Source: Metellina segmentata (Eukaryota; Arthropoda; Arachnida; Araneae; Tetragnathidae). Taken from it: 64,000 nt of DNA. Under the pieces are notes generated by a model that saw only the letters and a list, made by a program, of their open reading frames with translations, was not told the DNA's origin and did not search any database. Shown here piece after piece: positions 13,325 through 29,600 of the stretch (position 1 is its first letter; every line of letters starts with the position of its first letter). The stretch lies in NCBI GenBank assembly GCA_947359465.1, contig OX375872.1, positions 127,112,337 to 127,176,336 on the forward strand. Reading direction: 5' to 3'. The translations under genes and the position numbers were made by a program.

Positions 13325-16300
13325 TTATCTTGACACATGAAGGGTGAGATGAAAACTTCAAACTCACATAAAATAACAAACGAATTTATTTGAACACTTT
13401 AATAAAAGGGAAAAGTGTATTCCACTATCAATCGCAGACCCAAGTCTTACTTTCAGTTTGCAATAAGAAATCAAAACATTCTGGCTCTCAGTGCCAGATT
13501 TGGTTCAACATTCAGAATATTAACATGAGGTTATACAAGTTGAATTATTTTTGAAACGAAAGCACAAAATTAACATTAAAAACTTTTTGTGGAGAATGCA
13601 AATTCAATTTAAAAAACACTCTGCATAAGATCAACTAAAATATTCGCAGAGAAAAACAATGGAAAACAAAAACAATTGAATGAAAATATCTTCACTTTTG
13701 AAAAAATCATTTCATAGTAAGAGTCACAACTAAATTTGGTATTGTATCTTGTTTTCATTGGAAAATTTCCGATTTCCCGGTCCAACGAAATTTCTTTTTT
13801 AATAAGTGTGTGCACAATAACAGATGTTAATAAACAAGAAGGAATAATTTTATAATTGCTTTAGCCTGTACTGAGATCAGTCGATATTTTTTAGATTTCG
13901 TATTTCTTAATTGAAATGAATTATAATACCTTGTTGTAACTTAGAATTGTATGTAAAAATATAACTAATATGCTTTTGTTTTCTGTTGCCGTAGTACCTG
14001 AAACAGCTTTTGAACAAATATCGAAAGACAACTTAGGCAAAAAGGGTTTGCATCATGACTAAGCAAGATAGCATAAAGTTCAACTTGTAATTTAATTAGT
14101 CTTTGATATAAAACATTTCTTGAAGGTACAGTAATTTGGGGTGCAACTTCATGAAAATATATATAACAGCAATACACAGCGGCAGCCCTATGGCAGTGCG
14201 AGCAGTAAGACGTTGCCTTTGTGGGGCAACAAAATCTGACACTGTATGGAGAAAACTATAGCTGTTTGTGCATTCAGTTGGTGTAGTTTGCACTAAACAT
14301 TCCACGGTAAACATTACAGAAATTTGACAGTGATAAATCAAGACAGGGGCCCTAAGAGTTGTAGAATTTTTTTATGTAATTGAGATCTGATGCTTAATAA
14401 AAATCTACTTATAAAATAAAGGCTGTTTTTTTTAACAAAAACACTTATAATTCCTACTAATAAACAAAAAGTAGTTCATATGTCTCTTAATTGATCGATT
14501 TACCATCTGCATGGAACGTTCTCTGAAATTTATTGTGTTTTGGACACAACTAGAAGATCTCGCCCACATAGAAAATGGTTTCATGAATTGTAATAAATAA
14601 ACGAAATTAGTTTACTATAACCCATTGATTACACTATACCATTACTATTACATGCACATGGTTACTTCATAAATCATGAAAAAAAAAAATTTGAAAGAAA
14701 TCGCTTCATGTGGAAGCAGCATTTCTCAGCTGTTATTTATAAATTTTACAAAATAACAGCTCATATGCAAGTTACTTTTTATATTCATAAATCTTTATCC
14801 CAATCAGCTAAAATAATAACAAATGAACTGCACATAAGACAAAATGTTACAAAATACACCTATATCAACCACAAAGTCTTGTGCTGAACTGGACTTCTTT
14901 TCCCAAAAAACAGGGAAATTCGGAAGATAGCCTAACTGATATTGTTTATAAGGAAACAGTTCACATGTTTCTTTGATACTTTTGACTTTTCTTAGAAGCC
15001 AAAGGTTAATAAATCCACGCAGAGGGAAATATAAGCATTTCAGGAAGTTTGTGTAATCATCTACAATCAAGGTAAGGTTAGGTAGTTAACTAATGTTGCA
15101 CTGGACATGGTGTGACTCCAACGAATGGTAAACAAACCAAATAATTTTAAAACTAAGCATTTCTAACGTTGTGCGAATTTCATACTCTTCAAAACTTTAG
15201 TCAATTCATGGCAACCTATAGTTAATTAATTCTAAGATGCTTTGATTTCCCTGGTCAGTCTATTTATTGCTCATCATGATAAGTTGTTTATTAGCATTGC
15301 ATTGGAGCAATCCAATAGGCTATTAGCAACATTCCAGGATGAAGGGAAAGATCCAAGCACACCATAACATAATTTTGAACCATGGTCAGATGACGAGGTG
15401 TACACCTGAGCAGGCATCTCAATCTGCAAACTAACACACCATACCAACATAGGGACTTTTCAGACCACGACAGATTTGCAGGCACCTGCCCCTGTGTACA
15501 CAACACAGTCTATGTTTGGACATTTTCAAACCTCCTGCTGCTAATCTACAACTAATGGCTACCTTTAGCTAACTTAATTAGTTCTATAAAGCTTTGATTT
15601 CTCTGATCAGCCTATTTATTGCTCAACAGGGTAAGTAGTTAATTAGTGTTGTACTGTAGCAACACAATCAGCTATTAGAATCACAGTAAGGTAATTTTAA
15701 TTAACGTTGTACTGGAGCAACACAACGGGCAATTGACGTAGGTCTGGGATCAATACCTTAAGGGACAGCACCACGTAATTTTGAACCACGTCTCCCCGGC
15801 TTATCAGAAGGTTCACAAGGTTCTAGAGACCCAGAACTCTTTAAGAAATAATATTTTTATTTATCATGCCCATTACTCCCTCCAACATGACATTTAAATA
15901 GATATATTTATGAGTATTTTTATATCATGTTGGCGGGAGGGCTTGATTGGCAATGATTTATATAAACAAAATAAAGAAGGTGCTAATGAACAAATGTGTC
16001 TAAAAAATTGCAACAATATAAACTACATTCATTAGGTTAAAGAATAACAAAATTCTTAAAAGTCAAGTACAAATTCTTACAAGATGGAACACAGGACGAG
16101 ATTTTTCACTTGTAGTCATCTTGTTCTATGTGGTTTTAAACGTCCCATGGGCAACAAGAGTTCCTTCCAACTTAGAAGCAGGCTTTGTCAATTAAGGGAT
16201 CAAGTCTAAAAAAAGTAAGATGGCATGAAGTTAAACTTGTAATTTGATTCCTAAATTGTCTTCGATAGAAGATTACTTAGAAGAGGAAGTAATTTAGTAG

Positions 16301-17793
16301 CAACATGATAAAAGTCAAACCTCATTAATATGAACTCCCTTAAGACGAATTACTGATAAGAACTGAATTTTAATCCCTTCAAAATGTATATTCAAATAAA
16401 GTTAACTCATTCACTTAAGAATTATGATAACTCCAATATCCAATTGAGGAGAAAAAGTTTAGAAACTAAAGGGCACAAACAGATTCTTTTCAATTCTATG
16501 AGAAACATTAAGTAATTTCGCAACTATAAAAGATATATTTTTGGAAGAAAAGAAAAAATGGATATGAAGAAATAAGAGTGTCTTCTAAAGAAACGATTAC
16601 TAGCTAAGAAATTGATTACCAATTTTGGTTCACCAGTGAAAATTTACCTGCTCAATCTATTTTGAAGACATCAGATTGTATTACAGAATGACACCAATTG
16701 CCCATGAAAATCGATAACAGAACTGGTTAGGGTCGTCCATGTTTATAATTTTAGAAACTTAAACATTAATTCAAAAATTGAAGTTAAAAATTGCAACAAG
16801 ATTTTATAAGTTTTATTAAACTAGTTTTTACTACACACAAGTCAATATTTTCTTGATTAGATAGAAAACTTTATGAAATTATAGCATAAATTTTCTTTCA
16901 CAGTTGGATACCTGAAAGTTTATATTAAATTTGTTTTCAAAAGCATCATACTAGCACAAAGGAACAAATATCTGCTCACTGTGTAGGAGAAACAGAGCAA
17001 CAAAATTCCAGACATATATATGCTAAAAGTGGGAACAAACACTGCAACAAAACTTCCTATTTGACCCCAAAACCCATCCTTTATAAATGCTTGCCGCTAA
17101 AGTAATCAACATTCGATGAATACCAAATACATCTCAACAAATAGAAGAAATAGACAACTAAATGCAATGCAACATGGGAAAAAAGTAAAACATTTCCATC
17201 CTGATAGATATTTAGGCAAGACAATGAAAGCTGATCAAGGAAACAGACCACATCTTTGAAAATACAGCTGCAATGGATCATGCCATTTTACAGCGAAAGC
17301 ATAGCTAGGAAGGAACCTCACATATACCTGCAATCTGTGTTTTTTTAGATTTCTTTAAATATGAAATGCCATTCGATACAAATTAAATTTCACTATGGCA
17401 ATATAGATATTCTGCATTATTATTAAAGACCTGGAGAACACATGTGGATAGTTTTAAAATCCAGGAAAATACACTTTAGTTTCCGCATGCTGATACGTTT
17501 TTGAAATACACAACTTTACTTAACCTATAAATATTATGGTGACTTGCAATGACAGAAATAAACTTGGCATTTGGCTAATATAACCAGTTGGGTTCTTACA
17601 AGCTAGCAAACTGCACAAAATTGCAGGATGAACCTTGATGGCAACTGTTTTATAATTTTAATCTTCCATAAATTGGCAAAAAATAGTCCTTTTTGCAAGA
17701 AGGAAGAGCTCAAGTTAAAGACAGGTGTGGATGTATAAGGAAGATCAAACTGTTCCTCCATTTTCCCACCTTGGCAAAATTTTTGTTTTTTCG
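13325..17793 (+). repeat. Array monomer 4
   Basis: 4469 bp. Shares with monomer 5 a 10-bp duplication (aaaacaatgg near 13657) and ttcatagtaa near 13711. Private changes: a shorter A-run at 14678-14690, tttctcagc near 14722, tattcataaa near 14781, a 2-bp deletion near 15899, gggcaattg near 15728, ccaattgagg near 16441 and aagtaattt near 16511. This is the most divergent full copy. SINE-derived block at 15073-15852. Confidence 0.95.
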
Positions 17794-20700
17794 TTATCTT
17801 GACACATGAAGGGTGAGATGAAAACTTCAAACTCACATAAAATAACAAACGAATTTATTTGAACACTTTAATAAAAGGGAAAAGTGTATTCCACTATCAA
17901 TCGCAGACCCAAGTCTTACTTTCAGTTTGCAATAAGAAATCAAAACATTCTGGCTCTCAGTGCCAGATTTGGTTCAACATTCAGAATATTAACATGAGGT
18001 TATACAAGTTGAATTATTTTTGAAACGAAAGCACAAAATTAACATTAAAAACTTTTTGTGGAGAATGCAAATTCAATTTAAAAAACACTCTGCATAAGAT
18101 CAACTAAAATATTCGCAGAGAAAAACAATGGAAAACAAAAACAATTGAATGAAAATATCTTCACTTTTGAAAAAATCATTTCATAGTAAGAGTCACAACT
18201 AAATTTGGTATTGTATCTTGTTTTCATTGGAAAATTTCCGATTTCCCGGTCCAACGAAATTTCTTTTTTAATAAGTGTGTGCACAATAACAGATGTTAAT
18301 AAACAAGAAGGAATAATTTTATAATTGCTTTAGCCTGTACTGAGATCAGTCGATATTTTTTAGATTTCGTATTTCTTAATTGAAATGAATTATAATACCT
18401 TCTTGTAACTTAGAATTGTATGTAAAAATATAACTAATATGCTTTTGTTTTCTGTTGCCGTAGTACCTGAAACAGCTTTTGAACAAATATCGAAAGACAA
18501 CTTAGGCAAAAAGGGTTTGCATCATGACTAAGCAAGATAGCATAAAGTTCAACTTGTAATTTAATTAGTCTTTGATATAAAACATTTCTTGAAGGTACAG
18601 TAATTTGGGGTGCAACTTCATGAAAATATATATAACAGCAATACACAGCGGCAGCCCTATGGCAGTGCGAGCAGTAAGACGTTGCCTTTGTGGGGCAACA
18701 AAATCTGACACTGTATGGAGAAAACTATAGCTGTTTGTGCATTCAGTTGGTGTAGTTTGCACTAAACATTACAGAAATTTGACAGTGATAAATCAAGACA
18801 GGGGCCCTAAGAGTTGTAGAATTTTTTTATGTAATTGAGATCTGATGCTTAATAAAAATCTACTTATAAAATAAAGGCTGTTTTTTTTAACAAAAACACT
18901 TATAATTCCTACTAATAAACAAAAAGTAGTTCATATGTCTCTTAATTGATCGATTTACCATCTGCATGGAACGTTCTCTGAAATTTATTGTGTTTTGGAC
19001 ACAACTAGAAGATCTCGCCCACATAGAAAATGGTTTCATGAATTGTAATAAATAAACGAAATTAGTTTACTTTAACCCATTGATTACACTATACCATTAC
19101 TATTACATGCACATGGTTACTTCATAAATCATGAAAAAAAAAAAATTTGAAAGAAATCGCTTCATGTGGAAGCAGCATTTATCAGCTGTTATTTATAAAT
19201 TTTACAAAATAACAGCTCATATGCAAGTTACTTTTTATATTCGTAAATCTTTATCCCAATCAGCTAAAATAATAACAAATGAACTGCACATAAGACAAAA
19301 TGTTACAAAATACACCTATATCAACCACAAAGTCTTGTGCTGAACTGGACTTCTTTTCCCAAAAAACAGGGAAATTCGGAAGATAGCCTAACTGATATTG
19401 TTTATAAGGAAACAGTTCACATGTTTCTTTGATACTTTTGACTTTTCTTAGAAGCCAAAGGTTAATAAATCCACGCAGAGGGAAATATAAGCATTTCAGG
19501 AAGTTTGTGTAATCATCTACAATCAAGGTAAGGTTAGGTAGTTAACTAATGTTGCACTGGACATGGTGTGACTCCAACGAATGGTAAACAAACCAAATAA
19601 TTTTAAAACTAAGCATTTCTAACGTTGTGCGAATTTCATACTCTTCAAAACTTTAGTCAATTCATGGCAACCTATAGTTAATTAATTCTAAGATGCTTTG
19701 ATTTCCCTGGTCAGTCTATTTATTGCTCATCATGATAAGTTGTTTATTAGCATTGCATTGGAGCAATCCAATAGGCTATTAGCAACATTCCAGGATGAAG
19801 GGAAAGATCCAAGCACACCATAACATAATTTTGAACCATGGTCAGATGACGAGGTGTACACCTGAGCAGGCATCTCAATCTGCAAACTAACACACCATAC
19901 CAACATAGGGACTTTTCAGACCACGACAGATTTGCAGGCACCTGCCCCTGTGTACACAACACAGTCTATGTTTGGACATTTTCAAACCTCCTGCTGCTAA
20001 TCTACAACTAATGGCTACCTTTAGCTAACTTAATTAGTTCTATAAAGCTTTGATTTCTCTGATCAGCCTATTTATTGCTCAACAGGGTAAGTAGTTAATT
20101 AGTGTTGTACTGTAGCAACACAATCAGCTATTAGAATCACAGTAAGGTAATTTTAATTAACGTTGTACTGGAGCAACACAACGGGCTATTGACGTAGGTC
20201 TGGGATCAATACCTTAAGGGACAGCACCACGTAATTTTGAACCACGTCTCCCCGGCTTATCAGAAGGTTCACAAGGTTCTAGAGACCCAGAACTCTTTAA
20301 GAAATAATATTTTTATTTATCATGCCCATTACTCCCTCCAACATGACATTTAAATACAGATATATTTATGAGTATTTTTATATCATGTTGGCGGGAGGGC
20401 TTGATTGGCAATGATTTATATAAACAAAATAAAGAAGGTGCTAATGAACAAATGTGTCTAAAAAATTGCAACAATATAAACTACATTCATTAGGTTAAAG
20501 AATAACAAAATTCTTAAAAGTCAAGTACAAATTCTTACAAGATGGAACACAGGACGAGATTTTTCACTTGTAGTCATCTTGTTCTATGTGGTTTTAAACG
20601 TCCCATGGGCAACAAGAGTTCCTTCCAACTTAGAAGCAGGCTTTGTCAATTAAGGGATCAAGTCTAAAAAAAGTAAGATGGCATGAAGTTAAACTTGTAA

Positions 20701-22251
20701 TTTGATTCCTAAATTGTCTTCGATAGAAGATTACTTAGAAGAGGAAGTAATTTAGTAGCAACATGATAAAAGTCAAACCTCATTAATATGAACTCCCTTA
20801 AGACGAATTACTGATAAGAACTGAATTTTAATCCCTTCAAAATGTATATTCAAATAAAGTTAACTCATTCACTTAAGAATTATGATAACTCCAATATCCA
20901 GTTGAGGAGAAAAAGTTTAGAAACTAAAGGGCACAAACAGATTCTTTTCAATTCTATGAGAAACATTAAGTTATTTCGCAACTATAAAAGATATATTTTT
21001 GGAAGAAAAGAAAAAATGGATATGAAGAAATAAGAGTGTCTTCTAAAGAAACGATTACTAGCTAAGAAATTGATTACCAATTTTGGTTCACCAGTGAAAA
21101 TTTACCTGCTCAATCTATTTTGAAGACATCAGATTGTATTACAGAATGACACCAATTGCCCATGAAAATCGATAACAGAACTGGTTAGGGTCGTCCATGT
21201 TTATAATTTTAGAAACTTAAACATTAATTCAAAAATTGAAGTTAAAAATTGCAACAAGATTTTATAAGTTTTATTAAACTAGTTTTTACTACACACAAGT
21301 CAATATTTTCTTGATTAGATAGAAAACTTTATGAAATTATAGCATAAATTATCTTTCACAGTTGGATACCTGAAAGTTTATATTAAATTTGTTTTCAAAA
21401 GCATCATACTAGCACAAAGGAACAAATATCTGCTCACTGTGTAGGAGAAACAGAGCAACAAAATTCCAGACATATATATGCTAAAAGTGGGAACAAACAC
21501 TGCAACAAAACTTCCTATTTGACCCCAAAACCCATCCTTTATAAATGCTTGCCGCTAAAGTAATCAACATTCGATGAATACCAAATACATCTCAACAAAT
21601 AGAAGAAATAGACAACTAAATGCAATGCAACATGGGAAAAAAGTAAAACATTTCCATCCTGATAGATATTTAGGCAAGACAATGAAAGCTGATCAAGGAA
21701 ACAGACCACATCTTTGAAAATACAGCTGCAATGGATCATGCCATTTTACAGCGAAAGCATAGCTAGGAAGGAACCTCACATATACCTGCAATCTGTGTTT
21801 TTTTAGATTTCTTTAAATATGAAATGCCATTCGATACAAATTAAATTTCACTATGGCAATATAGATATTCTGCATTATTATTAAAGACCTGGAGAACACA
21901 TGTGGATAGTTTTAAAATCCAGGAAAATACACTTTAGTTTCCGCATGCTGATACGTTTTTGAAATACACAACTTTACTTAACCTATAAATATTATGGTGA
22001 CTTGCAATGACAGAAATAAACTTGGCATTTGGCTAATATAACCAGTTGGGTTCTTACAAGCTAGCAAACTGCACAAAATTGCAGGATGAACCTTGATGGC
22101 AACTGTTTTATAATTTTAATCTTCCATAAATTGGCAAAAAATAGTCCTTTTTGCAAGAAGGAAGAGCTCAAGTTAAAGACAGGTGTGGATGTATAAGGAA
22201 GATCAAACTGTTCCTCCATTTTCCCACCTTGGCAAAATTTTTGTTTTTTCG
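17794..22251 (+). repeat. Array monomer 5
   Basis: 4458 bp. Has the 10-bp duplication shared with monomer 4 (near 18126), lacks the 14-bp ccacggtaaacatt segment near 18770, and carries a private accttcttg near 18409. aaattatc variant near 21350. SINE-derived block at 19529-20308. Confidence 0.95.
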
Positions 22252-25200
22252 TTATCTTGACACATGAAGGGTGAGATGAAAACTTCAAACTCACATAAAA
22301 TAACAAACGAATTTATTTGAACACTTTAATAAAAGGGAAAAGTGTATTCCACTATCAATCGCAGACCCAAGTCTTACTTTCAGTTTGCAATAAGAAATCA
22401 AAACATTCTGGCTCTCAGTGCCAGATTTGGTTCAACATTCAGAATATTAACATGAGGTTATACAAGTTGAATTATTTTTGAAACGAAAGCACAAAATTAA
22501 CATTAAAAACTTTTTGTGGAGAATGCAAATTCAATTTAAAAAACACTCTGCATAAGATCAACTAAAATATTCGCAGAGAAAAACAAAAACAATTGAATGA
22601 AAATATCTTCACTTTTGAAAAAATCATTTTATAGTAAGAGTCACAACTAAATTTGGTATTGTATCTTGTTTTCATTGGAAAATTTCCGATTTCCCGGTCC
22701 AACGAAATTTCTTTTTTAATAAGTGTGTGCACAATAACAGATGTTAATAAACAAGAAGGAATAATTTTATAATTGCTTTAGCCTGTACTGAGATCAGTCG
22801 ATATTTTTTAGATTTCGTATTTCTTAATTGAAATGAATTATAATACCTTGTTGTAACTTAGAATTGTATGTAAAAATATAACTAATATGCTTTTGTTTTC
22901 TGTTGCCGTAGTACCTGAAACAGCTTTTGAACAAATATCGAAAGACAACTTAGGCAAAAAGGGTTTGCATCATGACTAAGCAAGATAGCATAAAGTTCAA
23001 CTTGTAATTTAATTAGTCTTTGATATAAAACATTTCTTGAAGGTACAGTAATTTGGGGTGCAACTTCATGAAAATATATATAACAGCAATACACAGCGGC
23101 AGCCCTATGGCAGTGCGAGCAGTAAGACGTTGCCTTTGTGGGGCAACAAAATCTGACACTGTATGGAGAAAACTATAGCTGTTTGTGCATTCAGTTGGTG
23201 TAGTTTGCACTAAACATTACAGAAATTTGACAGTGATAAATCAAGACAGGGGCCCTAAGAGTTGTAGAATTTTTTTATGTAATTGAGATCTGATGCTTAA
23301 TAAAAATCTACTTATAAAATAAAGGCTGTTTTTTTTAACAAAAACACTTATAATTCCTACTAATAAACAAAAAGTAGTTCATATGTCTCTTAATTGATCG
23401 ATTTACCATCTGCATGGAACGTTCTCTGAAATTTATTGTGTTTTGGACACAACTAGAAGATCTCGCCCACATAGAAAATGGTTTCATGAATTGTAATAAA
23501 TAAACGAAATTAGTTTACTTTAACCCATTGATTACACTATACCATTACTATTACATGCACATGGTTACTTCATAAATCATGAAAAAAAAAAAATTTGAAA
23601 GAAATCGCTTCATGTGGAAGCAGCATTTATCAGCTGTTATTTATAAATTTTACAAAATAACAGCTCATATGCAAGTTACTTTTTATATTCGTAAATCTTT
23701 ATCCCAATCAGCTAAAATAATAACAAATGAACTGCACATAAGACAAAATGTTACAAAATACACCTATATCAACCACAAAGTCTTGTGCTGAACTGGACTT
23801 CTTTTCCCAAAAAACAGGGAAATTCGGAAGATAGCCTAACTGATATTGTTTATAAGGAAACAGTTCACATGTTTCTTTGATACTTTTGACTTTTCTTAGA
23901 AGCCAAAGGTTAATAAATCCACGCAGAGGGAAATATAAGCATTTCAGGAAGTTTGTGTAATCATCTACAATCAAGGTAAGGTTAGGTAGTTAACTAATGT
24001 TGCACTGGACATGGTGTGACTCCAACGAATGGTAAACAAACCAAATAATTTTAAAACTAAGCATTTCTAACGTTGTGTGAATTTCATACTCTTCAAAACT
24101 TTAGTCAATTCATGGCAACCTATAGTTAATTAATTCTAAGATGCTTTGATTTCCCTGGTCAGTCTATTTATTGCTCATCATGATAAGTTGTTTATTAGCA
24201 TTGCATTGGAGCAATCCAATAGGCTATTAGCAACATTCCAGGATGAAGGGAAAGATCCAAGCACACCATAACATAATTTTGAACCATGGTCAGATGACGA
24301 GGTGTACACCTGAGCAGGCATCTCAATCTGCAAACTAACACACCATACCAACATAGGGACTTTTCAGACCACGACAGATTTGCAGGCACCTGCCCCTGTG
24401 TACACAACACAGTCTATGTTTGGACATTTTCAAACCTCCTGCTGCTAATCTACAACTAATGGCTACCTTTAGCTAACTTAATTAGTTCTATAAAGCTTTG
24501 ATTTCTCTGATCAGCCTATTTATTGCTCAACAGGGTAAGTAGTTAATTAGTGTTGTACTGTAGCAACACAATCAGCTATTAGAATCACAGTAAGGTAATT
24601 TTAATTAACGTTGTACTGGAGCAACACAACGGGCTATTGACGTAGGTCTGGGATCAATACCTTAAGGGACAGCACCACGTAATTTTGAACCACGTCTCCC
24701 CGGCTTATCAGAAGGTTCACAAGGTTCTAGAGACCCAGAACTCTTTAAGAAATAATATTTTTATTTATCATGCCCATTACTCCCTCCAACATGACATTTA
24801 AATACAGATATATTTATGAGTATTTTTATATCATGTTGGCGGGAGGGCTTGATTGGCAATGATTTATATAAACAAAATAAAGAAGGTGCTAATGAACAAA
24901 TGTGTCTAAAAAATTGCAACAATATAAACTACATTCATTAGGTTAAAGAATAACAAAATTCTTAAAAGTCAAGTACAAATTCTTACAAGATGGAACACAG
25001 GACGAGATTTTTCACTTGTAGTCATCTTGTTCTATGTGGTTTTAAACGTCCCATGGGCAACAAGAGTTCCTTCCAACTTAGAAGCAGGCTTTGTCAATTA
25101 AGGGATCAAGTCTAAAAAAAGTAAGATGGCATGAAGTTAAACTTGTAATTTGATTCCTAAATTGTCTTCGATAGAAGATTACTTAGAAGAGGAAGTAATT

Positions 25201-26699
25201 TAGTAGCAACATGATAAAAGTCAAACCTCATTAATATGAACTCCCTTAAGACGAATTACTGATAAGAACTGAATTTTAATCCCTTCAAAATGTATATTCA
25301 AATAAAGTTAACTCATTCACTTAAGAATTATGATAACTCCAATATCCAGTTGAGGAGAAAAAGTTTAGAAACTAAAGGGCACAAACAGATTCTTTTCAAT
25401 TCTATGAGAAACATTAAGTTATTTCGCAACTATAAAAGATATATTTTTGGAAGAAAAGAAAAAATGGATATGAAGAAATAAGAGTGTCTTCTAAAGAAAC
25501 GATTACTAGCTAAGAAATTGATTACCAATTTTGGTTCACCAGTGAAAATTTACCTGCTCAATCTATTTTGAAGACATCAGATTGTATTACAGAATGACAC
25601 CAATTGCCCATGAAAATCGATAACAGAACTGGTTAGGGTCGTCCATGTTTATAATTTTAGAAACTTAAACATTAATTCAAAAATTGAAGTTAAAAATTGC
25701 AACAAGATTTTATAAGTTTTATTAAACTAGTTTTTACTACACACAAGTCAATATTTTCTTGATTAGATAGAAAACTTTATGAAATTATAGCATAAATTTT
25801 CTTTCACAGTTGGATACCTGAAAGTTTATATTAAATTTGTTTTCAAAAGCATCATACTAGCACAAAGGAACAAATATCTGCTCACTGTGTAGGAGAAACA
25901 GAGCAACAAAATTCCAGACATATATATGCTAAAAGTGGGAACAAACACTGCAACAAAACTTGCTATTTGACCCCAAAACCCATCCTTTATAAATGCTTGC
26001 CGCTAAAGTAATCAACATTCGATGAATACCAAATACATCTCAACAAATAGAAGAAATAGACAACTAAATGCAATGCAACATGGGAAAAAAGTAAAACATT
26101 TCCATCCTGATAGATATTTAGGCAAGACAATGAAAGCTGATCAAGGAAACAGACCACATCTTTGAAAATACAGCTGCAATGGATCATGCCATTTTACAGC
26201 GAAAGCATAGCTAGGAAGGAACCTCACATATACCTGCAATCTGTGTTTTTTTAGATTTCTTTAAATATGAAATGCCATTCGATACAAATTAAATTTCACT
26301 ATGGCAATATAGATATTCTGCATTATTATTAAAGACCTGGAGAACACATGTGGATAGTTTTAAAATCCAGGAAAATACACTTTAGTTTCCGCATGCTGAT
26401 ACGTTTTTGAAATACACAACTTTACTTAACCTATAAATATTATGGTGACTTGCAATGACAGAAATAAACTTGGCATTTGGCTAATATAACCAGTTGGGTT
26501 CTTACAAGCTAGCAAACTGCACAAAATTGCAGGATGAACCTTGATGGCAACTGTTTTATAATTTTAATCTTCCATAAATTGGCAAAAAATAGTCCTTTTT
26601 GCAAGAAGGAAGAGCTCAAGTTAAAGACAGGTGTGGATGTATAAGGAAGATCAAACTGTTCCTCCATTTTCCCACCTTGGCAAAATTTTTGTTTTTTCG
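22252..26699 (+). repeat. Array monomer 6
   Basis: 4448 bp. Lacks both the 10-bp duplication and the 14-bp segment (near 23218). Private SNPs: gttgtgtga near 24074 and cttgctatt near 25958. aaattttc variant near 25797. SINE-derived block at 23977-24756. Confidence 0.95.
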
Positions 26700-29600
26700 T
26701 TATCTTGACACATGAAGGGTGAGATGAAAACTTCAAACTCACATAAAATAACAAACGAATTTATTTGAACACTTTAATAAAAGGGAAAAGTGTATTCCAC
26801 TATCAATCGCAGACCCAAGTCTTACTTTCAGTTTGCAATAAGAAATCAAAACATTCTGGCTCTCAGTGCCAGATTTGGTTCAACATTCAGAATATTAACA
26901 TGAGGTTATACAAGTTGAATTATTTTTGAAACGAAAGCACAAAATTAACATTAAAAACTTTTTGTGGAGAATGCAAATTCAATTTAAAAAACACTCTGCA
27001 TAAGATCAACTAAAATATTCGCAGAGAAAAACAAAAACAATTGAATGAAAATATCTTCACTTTTGAAAAAATCATTTTATAGTAAGAGTCACAACTAAAT
27101 TTGGTATTGTATCTTGTTTTCATTGGAAAATTTCCGATTTCCCGGTCCAACGAAATTTCTTTTTTAATAAGTGTGTGCACAATAACAGATGTTAATAAAC
27201 AAGAAGGAATAATTTTATAATTGCTTTAGCCTGTACTGAGATCAGTCGATATTTTTTAGATTTCGTATTTCTTAATTGAAATGAATTATAATACCTTGTT
27301 GTAACTTAGAATTGTATGTAAAAATATAACTAATATGCTTTTGTTTTCTGTTGCCGTAGTACCTGAAACAGCTTTTGAACAAATATCGAAAGACAACTTA
27401 GGCAAAAAGGGTTTGCATCATGACTAAGCAAGATAGCATAAAGTTCAACTTGTAATTTAATTAGTCTTTGATATAAAACATTTCTTGAAGGTACAGTAAT
27501 TTGGGGTGCAACTTCATGAAAATATATATAACAGCAATACACAGCGGCAGCCCTATGGCAGTGCGAGCAGTAAGACGTTGCCTTTGTGGGGCAACAAAAT
27601 CTGACACTGTATGGAGAAAACTATAGCTGTTTGTGCATTCAGTTGGTGTAGTTTGCACTAAACATTCCACGGTAAACATTACAGAAATTTGACAGTGATA
27701 AATCAAGACAGGGGCCCTAAGAGTTGTAGAATTTTTTTATGTAATTGAGATCTGATGCTTAATAAAAATCTACTTATAAAATAAAGGCTGTTTTTTTTAA
27801 CAAAAACACTTATAATTCCTACTAATAAACAAAAAGTAGTTCATATGTCTCTTAATTGATCGATTTACCATCTGCATGGAACGTTCTCTGAAATTTATTG
27901 TGTTTTGGACACAACTAGAAGATCTCGCCCACATAGAAAATGGTTTCATGAATTGTAATAAATAAACGAAATTAGTTTACTTTAACCCATTGATTACACT
28001 ATACCATTACTATTACATGCACATGGTTACTTCATAAATCATGAAAAAAAAAAAATTTGAAAGAAATCGCTTCATGTGGAAGCAGCATTTATCAGCTGTT
28101 ATTTATAAATTTTACAAAATAACAGCTCATATGCAAGTTACTTTTTATATTCGTAAATCTTTATCCCAATCAGCTAAAATAATAACAAATGAACTGCACA
28201 TAAGACAAAATGTTACAAAATACACCTATATCAACCACAAAGTCTTGTGCTGAACTGGACTTCTTTTCCCAAAAAACAGGGAAATTCGGAAGATAGCCTA
28301 ACTGATATTGTTTATAAGGAAACAGTTCACATGTTTCTTTGATACTTTTGACTTTTCTTAGAAGCCAAAGGTTAATAAATCCACGCAGAGGGAAATATAA
28401 GCATTTCAGGAAGTTTGTGTAATCATCTACAATCAAGGTAAGGTTAGGTAGTTAACTAATGTTGCACTGGACATGGTGTGACTCCAACGAATGGTAAACA
28501 AACCAAATAATTTTAAAACTAAGCATTTCTAACGTTGTGCGAATTTCATACTCTTCAAAACTTTAGTCAATTCATGGCAACCTATAGTTAATTAATTCTA
28601 AGATGCTTTGATTTCCCTGGTCAGTCTATTTATTGCTCATCATGATAAGTTGTTTATTAGCATTGCATTGGAGCAATCCAATAGGCTATTAGAGCAACAT
28701 TCCAGGATGAAGGGAAAGATCCAAGCACACCATAACATAATTTTGAACCATGGTCAGATGACGAGGTGTACACCTGAGCAGGCATCTCAATCTGCAAACT
28801 AACACACCATACCAACATAGGGACTTTTCAGACCACGACAGATTTGCAGGCACCTGCCCCTGTGTACACAACACAGTCTATGTTTGGACATTTTCAAACC
28901 TCCTGCTGCTAATCTACAACTAATGGCTACCTTTAGCTAACTTAATTAGTTCTATAAAGCTTTGATTTCTCTGATCAGCCTATTTATTGCTCAACAGGGT
29001 AAGTAGTTAATTAGTGTTGTACTGTAGCAACACAATCAGCTATTAGAATCACAGTAAGGTAATTTTAATTAACGTTGTACTGGAGCAACACAACGGGCTA
29101 TTGACGTAGGTCTGGGATCAATACCTTAAGGGACAGCACCACGTAATTTTGAACCACGTCTCCCCGGCTTATCAGAAGGTTCACAAGGTTCTAGAGACCC
29201 AGAACTCTTTAAGAAATAATATTTTTATTTATCATGCCCATTACTCCCTCCAACATGACATTTAAATACAGATATATTTATGAGTATTTTTATATCATGT
29301 TGGCGGGAGGGCTTGATTGGCAATGATTTATATAAACAAAATAAAGAAGGTGCTAATGAACAAATGTGTCTAAAAAATTGCAACAATATAAACTACATTC
29401 ATTAGGTTAAAGAATAACAAAATTCTTAAAAGTCAAGTACAAATTCTTACAAGATGGAACACAGGACGAGATTTTTCACTTGTAGTCATCTTGTTCTATG
29501 TGGTTTTAAACGTCCCATGGGCAACAAGAGTTCCTTCCAACTTAGAAGCAGGCTTTGTCAATTAAGGGATCAAGTCTAAAAAAAGTAAGATGGCATGAAG